Origin: Argyresthia goedartella
Lineage: Eukaryota; Arthropoda; Insecta; Lepidoptera; Argyresthiidae
Direction: 5' to 3'
DNA: 64,000 bases
Assembly: GCA_949825045.1 (NCBI GenBank)
Contig: OX463829.1
Coordinates: 22,724,715-22,788,714 of the forward strand
Program-made: the position numbers and the translations under genes
The notes under the pieces: model-generated
Database searches by the model: none
What the model was told of the DNA's origin: nothing
Seen by the model: only the letters and a program-made list of their open reading frames with translations
Shown here: in pieces, positions 1 through 10,735 of the stretch
Layout: each line of letters begins with the position of its first letter
How positions within the stretch are numbered: position 1 is the stretch's first letter

Positions 1-48
1 AGCCGCACCCGTATCTTCCCAAACTACATTTTGCGGTCTTAAACCCAA
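1..48. repeat. AGCCGCACC dispersed repeat, partial copy
   Basis: The first bases match two other places in the window (about 10,609 and 11,788). They share 'AGCCGCACC', then a variable stretch, then 'AAACTACATTTTGCGG' and a tract resembling TCTTAA. The copy is cut by the window edge and abuts the LINE-A tail. No coding potential was seen. Confidence 0.5.
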
Positions 49-50
49 CT

Positions 51-660
51 AATTGATTAATCAATCAATCAATCAGATGTCTTTATTGCTGTGGATATTT
101 ACATATACTTATACATTTACTTAGCAATCGTCTTTTTTGCCTGTTGGACTTGGTCTTGGATCACTGTGGGAGAAAGGCGTAGACACTTCCACAGATTGAT
201 TTTTAGATCTCTTTTAAAAATTGGTTCATTCATATAAATCATTACAAAATTATTAACAGTCTGTGTTGAGCCAGATTAATCCCATAAAGTCCCGTCATTT
301 AAGTAATCTTGAACATTTAATATCCCTTTTCCGACAAAGTCGCTTTAACATGGTTTTTAAATGGCTCAAATGGCAATTTCAAGATCTCCAGAGGTATCTT
401 GTTGTAGTAGAGTATGCACTGACCCTTGACAGAATTGCTAACCTTCGCGAGTCTAAGCCGGGGTGCAACTAGTCTGTGATTATTTTTTAAGTTAACTTTA
501 CAGCTATCGCTAAGTGTGGAAAATGTTGTAAGGTTCTTGCGTACATACATTATATTTTCGAAAATAAATTGACTAGCTACAGTTAGTATGTCAATTTCTT
601 TATCAAGCTCTCTCTCTTTAAAATTATAAATTGCTCGAAAAGCTTCATTGTGAATTGTTT
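51..660 (-). mobile_element. LINE-A fragment (5'-truncated 3' end)
   Basis: On the minus strand this is the last part of LINE-A ORF2 plus its 3' UTR. An open stretch at 317-550 gives a protein with 'GQCILYYNKIPLEILKLPFE', matching the C-terminal domain of the LINE-A copies at 13.8 and 51.9 kb. The 3' UTR holds the family's 'CAGCAATAAAGAC' end, followed by an (ATTG)n tail at about 51-75, typical of CR1-like LINEs that end in short tandem repeats rather than poly(A). The similarity stops near 640-660, so the copy is heavily 5'-truncated. Confidence 0.8.
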
Positions 661-944
661 TTTTTATGATTTTATTAACATTTATAAGAGCAGAACTTTC
701 ATACTAAAGAAAACCAGGCAATGAGAGCTTCCTTTTTGGGTAATGTAAGTGACCGCGTAGTTTTATTTTTTAATAAATATATGTGAGTGTCCTACAATGC
801 AGAGCATTTATTTATTATAAAACCCTCATTCCCCCTATGTAGTTTTAATAAATTATGGTAACTTTATTCATTACATTTTCAATTAATAATTAACCAATAT
901 TTGTTGCTATAGTCAAATGTATAATGTAAGTGACCATGGAATGA
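661..944. other. AT-rich spacer, no feature seen
   Basis: No long frame, tRNA-like sequence or recognised repeat. The phrase 'GTAAGTGACC' occurs twice, near 740 and 925, which may mark an old repeat. Confidence 0.4.
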
Positions 945-1075
945 CTCAAATGTTGTTTTTATTTGCATACTCTTCGCTCCGCTCCACTCCGGTATGGTTT
1001 TGCTTCTTCTAAGTTCTAACATAACCTATAACCCAATTGCAATTTAACCATAAAAACCTACTCTAACCAAAGAGC
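945..1075 (-). repeat. R2 repeat fragment
   Basis: Read on the minus strand this resembles the middle of the R2 elements at 8.5 and 39.1 kb: a tract with 'AGAAGCAAAACC', then 'GGAGTGGAGCGGAGCG', then 'ATGCAAATAAAAA'. Only the central part is present. Confidence 0.5.
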
Positions 1076-1214
1076 ATGTAACCTTATTGACATAATATGA
1101 GAAGTTAGATCACGTGGCCAATAAAGAAATCTAAATCTTGACTTATAATTTCCCATAGTTTCGCATAACTGAAATAGAGGCGAAAATTTCGCGTATTTTT
1201 CAATTTACAAGAAG

Positions 1215-1307
1215 GTTTCGTTCAGCGCCCGAGGTCACAAACTGTTGTTTCGTTCAGCGCCCGAGGTCACAAACTGTTGTTTCGTTCAGCGCCCGAGGTC
1301 ACAAACT
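1215..1307 (+). repeat. 32-bp tandem repeat, 2.9 copies
   Basis: Three head-to-tail copies begin 'GTTTCGTTCAGCGCCCGAGG' with a period of 32 bp (1215-1246, 1247-1278, 1279-1307). The visible copies are identical, so the expansion is recent. Confidence 0.9.
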
Positions 1308-1437
1308 TGAATTATTCATGGGGCCAACATCATAAACCCGTCCGCAAAAAATCAGAACTACCGGATTTAACGCAAGGCTTATCTTTAACTTAACTGGGCT
1401 ATTAGATAACAAAATCGTGGTCATGCGCATTCATGGG

Positions 1438-1690
1438 ACGACACGAATGGCCGAGTCGGCAGTGACCCTGCCTACGAAGCCAAGGGTCCCGGGTTCGAGT
1501 CCCGGTGGGGGCAAATATTTGTTTGATGAGAACGGATGTTTGTACCCTATACCGGTTGTTTATCTATCTAAGTATAATATTTATCTATGTATGTATGTGT
1601 ATCGTTGTCTAGTACCCAAGATACAGGTAATTCTAGTTTGGGGCTAGATCAATGTGTGTAAATAGTGTCCAAGGTATTATTATTACATAG
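1438..1690 (+). mobile_element. S1 tRNA-derived SINE
   Basis: The head contains an A-box-like 'TGGCCGAGTCGG' and a perfect B-box 'GGTTCGAGTCC', the internal promoter of RNA polymerase III, followed by an unrelated body ending in (ATT)n. The inverted copy at 7099-7352 matches over the whole length, including 'TTTGGGGCTAGATCAATGTG'. This shows a dispersed SINE rather than a functional tRNA: the acceptor stem is not paired and the sequence continues far past a tRNA 3' end. Confidence 0.85.
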
Positions 1691-1799
1691 GATATAACCG
1701 AGATGGTTGCTATGGGAGTGAAACTATGCGGAAGGGGTGTGTTTTTGTAAGATCAATTTCAGAGTCTTTGGTGGGGGGTCGACTTACGGCTTGTTTCAT

Positions 1800-2190
1800 A
1801 AGTGGTGTTATTTATTTATTTTTTATTCACATTAAATATTTCTGTCATTACAGCAGATGTCAAATCGACACAAATTTCAAGAAATATTTACAAGATACAG
1901 TTACAATTCAATTTAATTCATATTTTCAATTTACTTCCATAAAACAGCGACAACACCATCATCCATCCATCTCACAGAACCTGCTACGTTCTCGCACGAT
2001 ATCCCTCCAAGCATCACCACACAGATCCGGTGCTGCAGCTAACAGGGCGTTGAGGCTGTACCGCACCCGCACAAGCTGAGACTGCTGGCACGCCACCGTG
2101 CGGTGCGTGCCGCCGGCTACCAGCTGGTGCCTACGCACGCGTAGGTAGTTGTCAGGTACGAATAGCGCGCATACATCACTGACAGGCACT
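1800..2190 (-). pseudogene. LINE-E 3' end: RT-protein C-terminus remnant
   Basis: The minus-strand frame at 1959-2189 reads 'VCALFVPDNYLRVRRHQLVA' and then a leucine/alanine-rich end. It matches the end of the LINE-E copy at 60.2 kb ('MFVPDAYMRLRGSRARALLA'). In both, the frame ends shortly before a TTGAA-rich tract, here the inverted AATTCAATTT near 1905-1930, fitting a CR1/Jockey-like LINE 3' tail. The coding part is GC-rich against an AT-rich background. Only the last 75 or so residues remain. Confidence 0.65.
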
Positions 2191-2499
2191 GCGCAGTCAC
2201 TTCACCTCGCAACAATCGACACACAGTCAGAAGGTCAGAAGCGTTCGGTGTTACGTCTCACCTGTAGTGAGTTAGTTACCTTATGGATTAAGCATTTCGT
2301 CCAAATAAATCAGTGTTTTCACTAGCTTGTGAAACAGGCTCTTAGTAGTATTTTACACCCTCTCCCATACCGGTCAATTACCAAAAGAACCTATTCAGAG
2401 TTACCTTTATGGGTAAAGGAATAAAATATTTGTTAGTTTTAACAGACATCATTGTATGTATTATATGACTTTTATTATATTTATATTATGTTGTATTAG
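2191..2499. other. Spacer, no feature seen
   Basis: No recognisable frame or repeat other than AT-rich sequence. Confidence 0.4.
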
Positions 2500-2670
2500 T
2501 TAGCAGGTAGTTGTTTAATTTATTGTGCACTAGACTGCTCTTACTAGCAATAAACTTTCCTGTCCTGCCTAGGTTTGCTGGAAGAAATCTCTTTTTAGAG
2601 ATAAGCTCGTCTTTGCGCATAACTGTTCATTTGTTTGTACTCATTATTTACCGCGCAATAAAGTATATAT
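2500..2670 (+). mobile_element. LINE-D 3' UTR fragment
   Basis: Contains the LINE-D 3' UTR signature: 'GCTGGAAGAAATCTC', then 'TTTAGAGATAAGCTCG', then 'GCGCAATAAAGTATA'. The same block follows the LINE-D reading frames at 52.96 and 59.34 kb. No coding part remains. Confidence 0.75.
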
Positions 2671-2929
2671 ATATATTGAAGGTCTTGAAAGTTTTTTGTA
2701 GGTTGACAAGGGTTATTGCTGCCCTGTTAAGACGCCACAGCTTTTTCCTCTAGTTATAAAAGTACCTTGGGCGTTTCATGGTGAAATAATAAATGATTGT
2801 TAGGGTATGGTTTGAAGGGCCTTATTTTTATAAGTTTTCCTCAAGATTTTCTTGACATAAATGGCATTCTTGTATGCTTTGACCGAATTGGGCATTTTTC
2901 TGACTGTCCGAAATTTAATTTTATACTAC

Positions 2930-3745
2930 ACTAGCAGTTGCCCGCTGCTTCACTCACGCAATCTCGCTTGTAACTCACATGCAAATACACAGTTTTTGAG
3001 TTTCATACAAATCTTACTCCAAATTTCCATCCTTACAGCTTCATAGGTATAACGGGGGTAGACTTGAAAAATTACTTCCCTAAAGGTAGTTGACGTCTCA
3101 TACCCACAAACGACCTACTTGCAAAATGTCATCTTCATAAGTCAAATACCTCTTATTTTCCCCCTTCTGGGGATGAATTTTGCCAAATCCCTTCCTAGTG
3201 CCACCGTACGTTATATTGGGTGCTTACCTATGAAATTGGCGATTTTTTCTTACAGATTCAGGAGTTCATAATACGAGCAATTCAATAGCTATTTCCAGTT
3301 TTCTTTATTGTTTTAAAATTAATTTCAATATTTTACATCTACTTATAAAATTTTCTTTTAATTTTCAGTTTGATTACTAAAATGTTATCTTCAAAATCAG
3401 TGCCTCATAAATGTCATCATTTTCATGATATTTTTTTACAGCTGACACTTTCCAAAAATTATATAAAATTTTCTGTTAGCCAAATGTTGTCTCATTCATA
3501 CACACAAAGTTTATAAAATTAGGATCTGTCATTCCTAAAAAAAATACAAAAATGTTTGTACTGAAAATTGAGTTAACTTCAATATCTCCATACAAAACGC
3601 TGATTTCATAGGTAAGCACCTAATATAAGGTACCTTTGTATAGATTTTCAAGGCTCTAGGACCAGCGTTTAAGGCTGTGTGTTGATATATTACTCAGTCA
3701 GACGGTGAGTCAGTCAGGATTTTGAATATTATAAGTATAGAAAGA
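2930..3745 (+). repeat. R4 dispersed repeat, split by a MITE
   Basis: Starts 'CTAGCAGTTGCCCGCTGCTT' and ends with CAGTCAG repeats followed by 'TATTATAAGTATAGA'. This start and end are familiar from a widespread arthropod/lepidopteran repeat. The element is interrupted at 3210-3629 by an inverted-repeat element, and the similarity resumes at 3630. A related core ('TTTCATACAAACTTTAGCCC') lies near 11,350. Confidence 0.6.
3210..3629. mobile_element. MITE with about 35-bp terminal inverted repeats
   Basis: The left end 'GGTGCTTACCTATGAAAT' is repeated in inverse orientation at the right end ('ATTTCATAGGTAAGCACC'). Similarity extends on both sides to about 35 bp with few mismatches. The 420-bp body is AT-rich with no coding frame. 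It sits inside repeat R4, so it inserted later. Confidence 0.7.
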
Positions 3746-5317
3746 GGCATTTATTCGCAACGATAGATATTAATTACTTGTCACCTTAAAATATCGGATC
3801 CCGTTTGATGATCCATAATTACAGAGAAAACTCCTTCATAATAAGAGCATGCTCACCATTCAACGGTCTCAATGACGATGTTGATGGTATCGATGATGAC
3901 ATTGATATATTCTGCAGCAGTGCGCAATCATTGAGGGCATATATTATTAGGAAATTTGTTTCATCTCTAAACAACGAGGAGTGATAGTAGTGTGTGGTTA
4001 TACTAGCATTATCCTATACACTCATATGAAGGTTGAATAGGTATCATGTTTGGTCTCTGTATAGTTTATAGATAGTTTATGGAAACAAGTATTTATAATT
4101 TATATATTTTTTAAATGTATGAGTAAGACTTATGAGTCCTGTGCGTTATATCTTTAAGTATACTATAAAATTATTGTTTTGCTTCTAGAAAAAAAACTGT
4201 GGGATGTTCTCATTGGCTTCTTAGTTAGTATAATTGTTGGCATATGCTTAAGAAAGCTGTTACCTTCCCCAAAAATGTAAAATAAATAAATAAAAATAGA
4301 ATAAATAAAATACATATTTTGTAAAATAGCACACAGGCAAGGCCAATTGCAAAAAAACGCTATAAGACGTTATTTAGATAGACCAGACATGTAACGATCA
4401 AGTAATGAGCTTTCCAAGCACGCAGGTATTTTTACGGCGCCACTGAAAGCATCAGATTAACGGGCGTCGTGAAATGCGTGCCATCGTTAAGCTCAGTTTT
4501 ATACTCCTTTTCACATGGCTACTCCGCGACTTAGCACCATTTACAAACGCAATTATAAAAGGTGTACAAGAAAGAAGCATTTTGCGGTTGAAACTTGCCT
4601 GAACCCTCTGCCGCCCCGAATGGGAAGCGATTTATTTGTATCTTTTATTTATAATTGTTGTTCTCGATTGCTTTAAAAATATAATTGTCCATAAATATTC
4701 TTCGGATCTTTCGACTGGGACCTATCTTCTTGCGCGCGCTCAGCATGTCATTCATGACTGCATGACAATGGACCTGTTGATACGAGTTTAAGCCCAGATT
4801 GTAAACCCTGGGTAAAGCTAAAGAAAAGACGCCTGGAATCCTCTGGAATATTCTCGGTTTCGATCACAATAATTAAATCCTTCCTTCCCCAATAGTCCAG
4901 CATAACCGCAGCTCAGGCTGGTATGCTTATTGAACACGGGTCTCGTGCTAAGCTCTTAATAATGCGATTCGGAAACCCATTGTTTGCTGTTTCACAAATT
5001 TCCCGGATTCCTAGGAAAATGTATCATTACAATACCCCTCCAGTAGATATTTCGATAGTGAATTTAATCAATGACGAGGATTTGTTGGCGGATTCACCGA
5101 AATTGTAATTTTCCGTGACATAATGAAACATCGCTGAATTTCGGAGTTGCTGTTGAAAATTTTAAAGGTAACTTATTATTTATCATTACATCTACTATCT
5201 ACTTTTGTTTAATTAAGTAGGTATGTTATGACTGTAAGAAATATTTTATGTAATGAGATGTTCTGCCCCTATATTTGTAGTTTCGTATTTACTCGTAATT
5301 GTTAGTCTGTGCCTGTA
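3746..5317. other. AT-rich intergenic stretch, nothing assigned
   Basis: About 1.6 kb without a supported gene. Open frames are short (under 65 codons) and resemble no family I know. No tRNA-like or clear repeat structure was seen. Confidence 0.4.
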
Positions 5318-5489
5318 GTGTTTTAATCAAATATTTGAAATTACATAAACATAAACATATAGGGGCATGTAAACCAGAAAACGACGTCACACGCCAAATA
5401 TAAACATAACACCTGGTTATTTTTCTTCCTTCCCAGCTAGGATTCGAACCCGTGTCCTCTTGCTTGGGCGGCAGAGTGGTCGTCAAAAC
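5318..5489 (-). mobile_element. S2 tRNA-derived SINE
   Basis: On the minus strand it reads GACGACCACTCTGCC, then a B-box-like 'GGTTCGAATCC', then 'CTAGCTGGGAAG', followed by a body ending with repeated TTTATG. The layout matches the S2 copies at 6.7, 38.9 and 41.3 kb, though more diverged. Confidence 0.65.
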
Positions 5490-5919
5490 ACAACTCATAT
5501 CTTTGCTTCATTCTCAATGTGCGCCAAAATAACACGTCACAATTTCATTGCCGAAATTCCGACGGTGTCGGCTTTACACAGGATGCTTTTAAATTAATTA
5601 AACAAGTCCGTTGGTTTTATCTTTGCCGTATAGAAACCTACAAAGCTGTGTTGTTGCGTCGAGCTTTCGCTGTTTGTGATTAAAATCGCTTTTGTTCCGA
5701 GCTTTGGTTTTCCAGCGAAAATCTAGTAAAGCAAAAATATCCTGTTTGTTAAGCTTTTTTCGGTGTTTATTTTGGTTCCGTACTTATTGTTCAATATTGC
5801 TAGTGCTGGAGTATTCATTCACATAGAGATTATTATTATTCACATTTTCTGCAAGATTTGAATGGTCTAAAATTGAATCCGCTTCAGTAAATACTTCTTA
5901 GCTTACTTTGATCTTTATG
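5490..5919. other. Spacer, nothing assigned
   Basis: No gene or repeat recognised. Confidence 0.4.
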
Positions 5920-6055
5920 TTTCTGGGTTTTCTGGTAGAAATCTCTTTTATGGAGATAAGCGCTTCTTGTACATACATTTTTATTTGGATTGTCTCTGTA
6001 TGTTTGTTTTTGTGCAATAAAGTATTCATTCATTAATTCATTCATGCTTATGAAA
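5920..6055 (+). mobile_element. LINE-D 3' UTR fragment
   Basis: Carries the 'GGTTTTCTGGTAGAAATCTC' and 'GGAGATAAGC' block and ends in 'GTGCAATAAAGTATTCATTC' with an (ATTC)n tail. It matches the end of the LINE-D copies. Confidence 0.7.
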
Positions 6056-6171
6056 AAAGTTGTTTTTCTTGTACATAATGCACGACATATCGCGCTCATA
6101 TTCTGAGTAAGTCGGTTGGTAATTAGTTATACTAAAATAGTAAATTGCCGTCTTATTTAATAAACATAAAT

Positions 6172-6679
6172 ATATATGTCGAAGCTAGTTGGGATAATCA
6201 GACATATAACTAACTAACTAGACCGTTAATTAATGACCGACGTTAAAGTTCTGTCAGACAAGTGAGTGAACGAAACGTTTAACGAGTTGTCTCAACGTTC
6301 CTTGGTAACAAGACATATATTTAAGTTTATGTTTTAAGTATTTTTTGTTGTTCTGACATGTTTAACTTAACACGAAGGATAAAGTGGGCTTCGCTTCTGA
6401 CCCCCCCTTTACCATTCACCATAGCTACCGCAATGTTTTGCCCTGATATAACCTGTGGACATCAGTAGTGAAAAGATAGACTCTGAAAGTAATTATCTGT
6501 TGTCGTGCGTGACACCATCTTGTTTTACATTATTTAACCAACACGCCGGCTTTCCGAAACGATTTCGACGATGCTTTATTTAAATCAAAATGGTAGTGAC
6601 TTGGTTAAACGTCTGTCTTTAATTAACGGTCTAGGGTGTTAGTTAAGTGTCTGATTTAACCAACTAACTGCGACATATA
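6172..6679. mobile_element. M1 MITE with about 70-bp inverted ends
   Basis: The left end (6172-6245) holds 'CTAGACCGTTAATTAA' and the right end its inverse 'TTAATTAACGGTCTAG'. The inverted similarity extends outward through the TCAGACA motif to ATATGTCG. A second, partial copy (right half) lies at 55,399-55,552, sharing 'ACGCCGGCTTTC' onward. There is no transposase frame, so this is a non-autonomous DNA transposon. An R1 repeat (6310-6452) sits in the middle. Confidence 0.75.
6310..6452 (+). repeat. R1 repeat copy inside M1
   Basis: Shares 'TTATGTTTTAAGTATTTTTT', then 'AACACGAAGGATAAA', then 'AGCTACCGCAATGTTTT' with copies at 19.0 kb (inverted), 36.8 kb and 40.2 kb. Confidence 0.6.
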
Positions 6680-6881
6680 CACAACAAATATGCACATACA
6701 TAGCTTCACTAGGATACCAGGTGTACTGGGAACCAGAAACGGCTACGTCACAAATACGTAACAATACAAGACCTGGGGTATTTTTTTATTTTTTTTCTTT
6801 CTCCCCAACCGGGATTCGAACCTAAGTCCTCTCGCTTGGGAAGCACAGCATCGACCGCAACACCAGAGGTCGTCAACATCA
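6680..6881 (-). mobile_element. S2 tRNA-derived SINE
   Basis: On the minus strand: a B-box-like 'GGTTCGAATCC', then CGGTTGGGGAG, and a body with 'CTGGTTCCCAGTACAC', as in the S2 copies at 39.0 and 41.4 kb. It directly adjoins the right end of M1. Confidence 0.65.
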
Positions 6882-7098
6882 ATCATCATCATCAAAGGCA
6901 TCTCGTAAATTACAATATGCACAAATTATTCAAATTATTGATTGTAAAATTAAACTGGGACTTGGCCGTTGGTATTTATGGAACAAACAGTGATAATAAT
7001 GGGAGTATATGCCGGTGACAATTGGGACTCAAAACACTGGAAGGGTTCTAAAAAGCTAATAATCTTATGAAGATTGGCCTTGATAGAGAGGTTTATAT

Positions 7099-7352
7099 AC
7101 CTTGGACACTATTTACACACATTGATCTAGCCCCAAACTAGGATTCCCTGTATCTTGGGTACTATACAACGATACACATACTTATTTAGATAAATATTAT
7201 ACTTGTTGTTGTTTGTTAGATAGACAAACAACCATGACTAGGGTACAAACATCTGTTCTCAACAAACAAATATTTGCCGCCACCGGGACTCGAACCCGGG
7301 ACCCTTGGCTTCGTAGGCAGAGTCACTGCCGCTCGGCCATTCGGGTCGTCAA
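7099..7352 (-). mobile_element. S1 tRNA-derived SINE
   Basis: Inverted copy of the SINE at 1438-1690. It has a B-box 'GGTTCGAGTCC' and A-box 'TGGCCGAGCGG' on the minus strand, and the shared tail 'TTTGGGGCTAGATCAATGTG'. The body matches almost throughout, which defines the family limits. Confidence 0.85.
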
Positions 7353-8499
7353 AGGTTGTTATAGTAAAAGAGTTGTTGAATGTTCAGTGTCTCTTTAAAA
7401 TAATGTCTCATATGTCAGTAAAGTCCTACTTATATATAAAGAAAGAAAGAAAGACTGTTATTGCACACAATCAAATAAAAATGACGAAAAAAACCAAAAT
7501 ACGTTATTTGATTCTAGTCAAAATAGATACTTTTAGGAACTGTCAAAACGGTAATTTGTTAATGAGTTCTATTAAATAGTAGTATGTGACGTCATAATCA
7601 AATGCTGTCTTTTTAACGAAAAAATTAACTTATAAAAATACAACAGGTGGAAATATACAATTCTGCTACTGTCAAACGTGTTTGCTGAAATAGGTTCAGC
7701 TTGAGACACGTTTCTATATTTATTGGACTACCTTGTCAAATATCAACATAGCAGGCGGTAGGGTCACGGTGTGGCTTTGGTGTGCAAAAGGCACTAACTC
7801 AGCATTATGCTGAGGGTGGGGCCCTAAGTGCTGATTTTCAGTTTGTGCCAATAGAGCTAAGGTGTGAGTGTGTGTGCGTACATGTGGACACATCCTATAA
7901 TCTATTAATCATACTTTGTAAATAGAAATTCAATCTGAGCCGTCCTCGTATTTGAGGATAAATAATGAGAACTTGCATGCACAAGTTGAAATTACTTTTT
8001 GATAGATTTGTCAGAAAAATCTTTTTCTTCTCAGTTACTTACAAGTACAAAAGCATTTTAGCACCTCAACCAATATCAAATATATATTTCTACACCAATA
8101 TGTACATTATGGCACCTATTTTCAATTACTTCACATCCCGAGCGAGGGGTAAAGTTATGATTGAAGGAGCACGAGAGAGGGTCAAAGTTGTCTGACGTTA
8201 AAAGTATCAAAAACATTTTAATGAAGTAACTTTTTTCGATAAATATGTAATTTCAGGCAAGGATCTTGTGTGATCCTGAAGGATTAGTTATCTCGTTAGA
8301 CAAACTTTTAACTGCGCAACTTTTATGGGAACAAACTTGAGTTAACTTGAACGTCATCAAGATATATTTTACCATACATGCTTTACTCACATAGGTGCTC
8401 CAAATAAAGGGTAGTGTAGAGCTGCGGTACTTACATCATGAAGTTCCTGGTATTTGTCATTGGTTGTATTGTTCAGCGATATAGCTGCCCGATGTATGT
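7353..8499. other. Spacer, nothing assigned
   Basis: AT-rich. A GC-richer patch at 7745-7880, with 'CGGTAGGGTCACGGTGTGGC', may be an unrecognised repeat. No coding frame is supported. Confidence 0.4.
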
Positions 8500-8965
8500 G
8501 TCACGATCAAAATGATTAATGTGAACATTATTAATGATTCTCGATTATTATTAATAATTACTGCACGATTTTCAATGTGATATTATACTGTGATTTAATC
8601 ACCTTTTCTGATTATTTGATTAAAGCAATAAATCCAACAAGAAATTTGTGTTAAGTAGGGTTATTGTGGCTACATTTCAATTGGTTAGGCTAGAACTTAG
8701 AAGAAGCAAAACTGGAGCGGAGCGTATGCAAATAAAAAAAACATATATTTTTTTGCTAAAAAAGGATTTATACCAAACAATATTACGTCAATTCATATTA
8801 TCCAATCCAACAGTGAACCCTCCCGCCACCCACGCCAGCTTCCATTGCTGGAAAAAACTTAAGTCGAACGATTTTTTGAAAATCACATCAGTAAAGTGAA
8901 ATTATTTATAATAATAAGTTAAATTGAATAATTTATCACTTTCATCATCAATAATTATTAAAAAA
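8500..8965. repeat. R2 repeat (MITE-like), uninterrupted copy
   Basis: Begins 'CGATCAAAATGATTAATG' and 'GAACATTATTAATGATTCTC', and ends with ATTTATCACTTTCATC; the ends are imperfect inverses of each other. The same sequence occurs at 39,117-40,025, where an R3 element splits it. The middle holds 'AAACTGGAGCGGAGCG' and ATGCAAATAAAAA. No transposase frame. Confidence 0.65.
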
Positions 8966-9092
8966 AAAAAAACACTTTGCTCTTAATCTATACATTATTA
9001 TAATAATAAGGTATTCGTGAGACGGTATTGCTCTCTCTTGATATTGGCTGCATAAGTATTATTTGTGTTTGGTTTAAGGTAATATAAAGATA

Positions 9093-9253
9093 GTTTACAT
9101 ACCTTTAGTAACATAAACTAGTCACAAACCTAATAAACTACCTTTTCTGAGTGTTAATATACTGCACAACTATAGTTTGCATACCTATAGTGACATAAAC
9201 TAGTCAGATACCTAATAAGCTACCTTCTCTGAGTGTTAATATACTGCACACCT
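9093..9253 (+). repeat. About 80-bp tandem duplication
   Basis: Two adjacent units share 'ACATAAACTAGTCA', 'ACCTAATAA' and 'GAGTGTTAATATACTGCACA', with scattered mismatches. Confidence 0.75.
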
Positions 9254-9479
9254 TTCTGTCATAACCCATGTAACCTTAACCAAACGCAATCCTTTAGCAC
9301 AAAGTCCTTCATCCATATTCCTAGCTCAGGGCCAGTTTCCGTGCTGACCTTAATGTTGTAACGAGTTACCTGCCTCCGATAAAGCCTTAACATTATTCAC
9401 CAAGTTTGGGATGCGAGTGAAGTCTGTATACATGAAAAGCCCTAATCAAAACTTTTGCTGCACGGGACCACAAACCAAA

Positions 9480-9692
9480 ACGACATCTGTGTATATATTT
9501 TTTTGTTTTTGGTGATTTTTTCAAAAAGCGTTAATCAATTTTGATGAAATTTATATGGGACTACCTCTGAAGTATGACCTACCAATCAAAACAAGAATCA
9601 TCAAAACCGGTTCATAATAGACGTAGTAATCGCGTAACAAACACAAAAAAACAGACGAATTGAGAAGCCTTTTTGAAGTCGGTTGAAAATAC
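9480..9692 (+). repeat. R5 dispersed repeat
   Basis: Ends 'CGAATTGAGAAGCCTTTTTG' and 'AAGTCGGTTGAAAA', preceded by 'CGCGTAACAAACACAAAAAA'. This combination is familiar from abundant lepidopteran repeats. No coding frame. Confidence 0.5.
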
Positions 9693-9887
9693 TGACTGAG
9701 CCACAAGCATTAATAGAGCCGCCATGGCTCAGTTCAGTTAGAGATGTATTTCATAATCGTTGCATCTGAATAATGCATTAAGATAATTAGAGTTAGGTAA
9801 ACATATTCATGTAATTACATTTCATATTTGGGCCGTCATAGTTATTATATTACACTATTTGTCCGACGTCCACATGACGTGACGTCT

Positions 9888-10212
9888 GGAGTCCGTGGCC
9901 TAGCGGTGTTCGCACATCGGAAACGATCGTGCGGGTAGCAACATCTGGCTGAGAAGGGTACTGGATGGGTGTCCGTTTCTATTTTGCATTTGTTTCGGAC
10001 ACGTTAAGCCTCCGTAGAAGTCGTAAAGCTGGTCAGAGGCCCTAATAGGGCAGCTTGATAACATCTGAAAGTCGGGTTGGCCACTAGCCCGGCACCCCTC
10101 CATCAAACCGCACTGAGCCAACATGGTGGAGTATGGCTCAATTATACTCGTATCCGGGTAAAGGCCTGTTCCCTTTGGTGGGGACATTAATGAGCTAGTT
10201 ATGGCAGTTTAC
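9888..10212 (+). mobile_element. tRNA-derived SINE, HaSE-like
   Basis: The head has an A-box-like 'TGGCCTAGCGG' within 'GAGTCCGTGGCCTAGCGGTG'. The tail has 'AAGGCCTGTTCCCTTTGGTG' followed by 'GGGACATTAATGAGCTAG', a recognisable variant of the lepidopteran SINE ending that normally reads like GCAGTGGGAC...GGCTGATGATG. Length (about 325 bp) and layout fit this class. The minus-strand frame over it is a shadow. Confidence 0.65.
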
Positions 10213-10608
10213 GATGATGTGTTGGTAGCGTAGCGTGGTTAAATACTAAAGCCTATGATGCCCATCCAGTCACAAACTAAACCCTTTGCAAAATAGACCT
10301 ATGCCTACAATTTAGACAGTCCAAGTAGCACTGCGATGTCGATAACTAATTTACATCGGCCACCTTGACCTGAGCAGTCTAGGCTGTGTTCGATAGGTTA
10401 AAAGCAATTCATTTATGTAACAGTGCATTAGAACTATTGCCGTGCCTCCTGACTTACTTACAATATGAGATGATTTTCAAGATAATATTATACAGCTGTA
10501 GGTTATTTACTAGTGGTACTGTGGGCAGTAGACCTCGCTTACAGTGGGGACTGTGAACCAATTTATAGGAAAGTATTTTACATTCAATCAAAATCAAGTA
10601 GCAAAGTA
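10213..10608. other. Spacer, nothing assigned
   Basis: No feature recognised. Confidence 0.4.
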
Positions 10609-10735
10609 GCCGCACCAATAACTTTGTAAACTACATTTTGCGATTTAAAATACAACCTATTAAGTTTTGCCGAAAATAGTTATAGTCTATTTCACTCACT
10701 CTCATGGTCTGTTTAGATCCTCTTTACTAATCCGT
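10609..10735 (+). repeat. AGCCGCACC dispersed repeat
   Basis: Begins 'AGCCGCACCAATAACTTTGT', identical to the copy at 11,788. Weaker similarity continues for about 100 bp (TATAGTC..., CACTCTCATGGTCT). Confidence 0.6.

Noticed and set aside
1444..1513. tRNA gene
   Set aside because: It has A and B boxes, but the same sequence with a 180-bp unrelated body recurs inverted at 7.1-7.35 kb. It is a tRNA-derived SINE.
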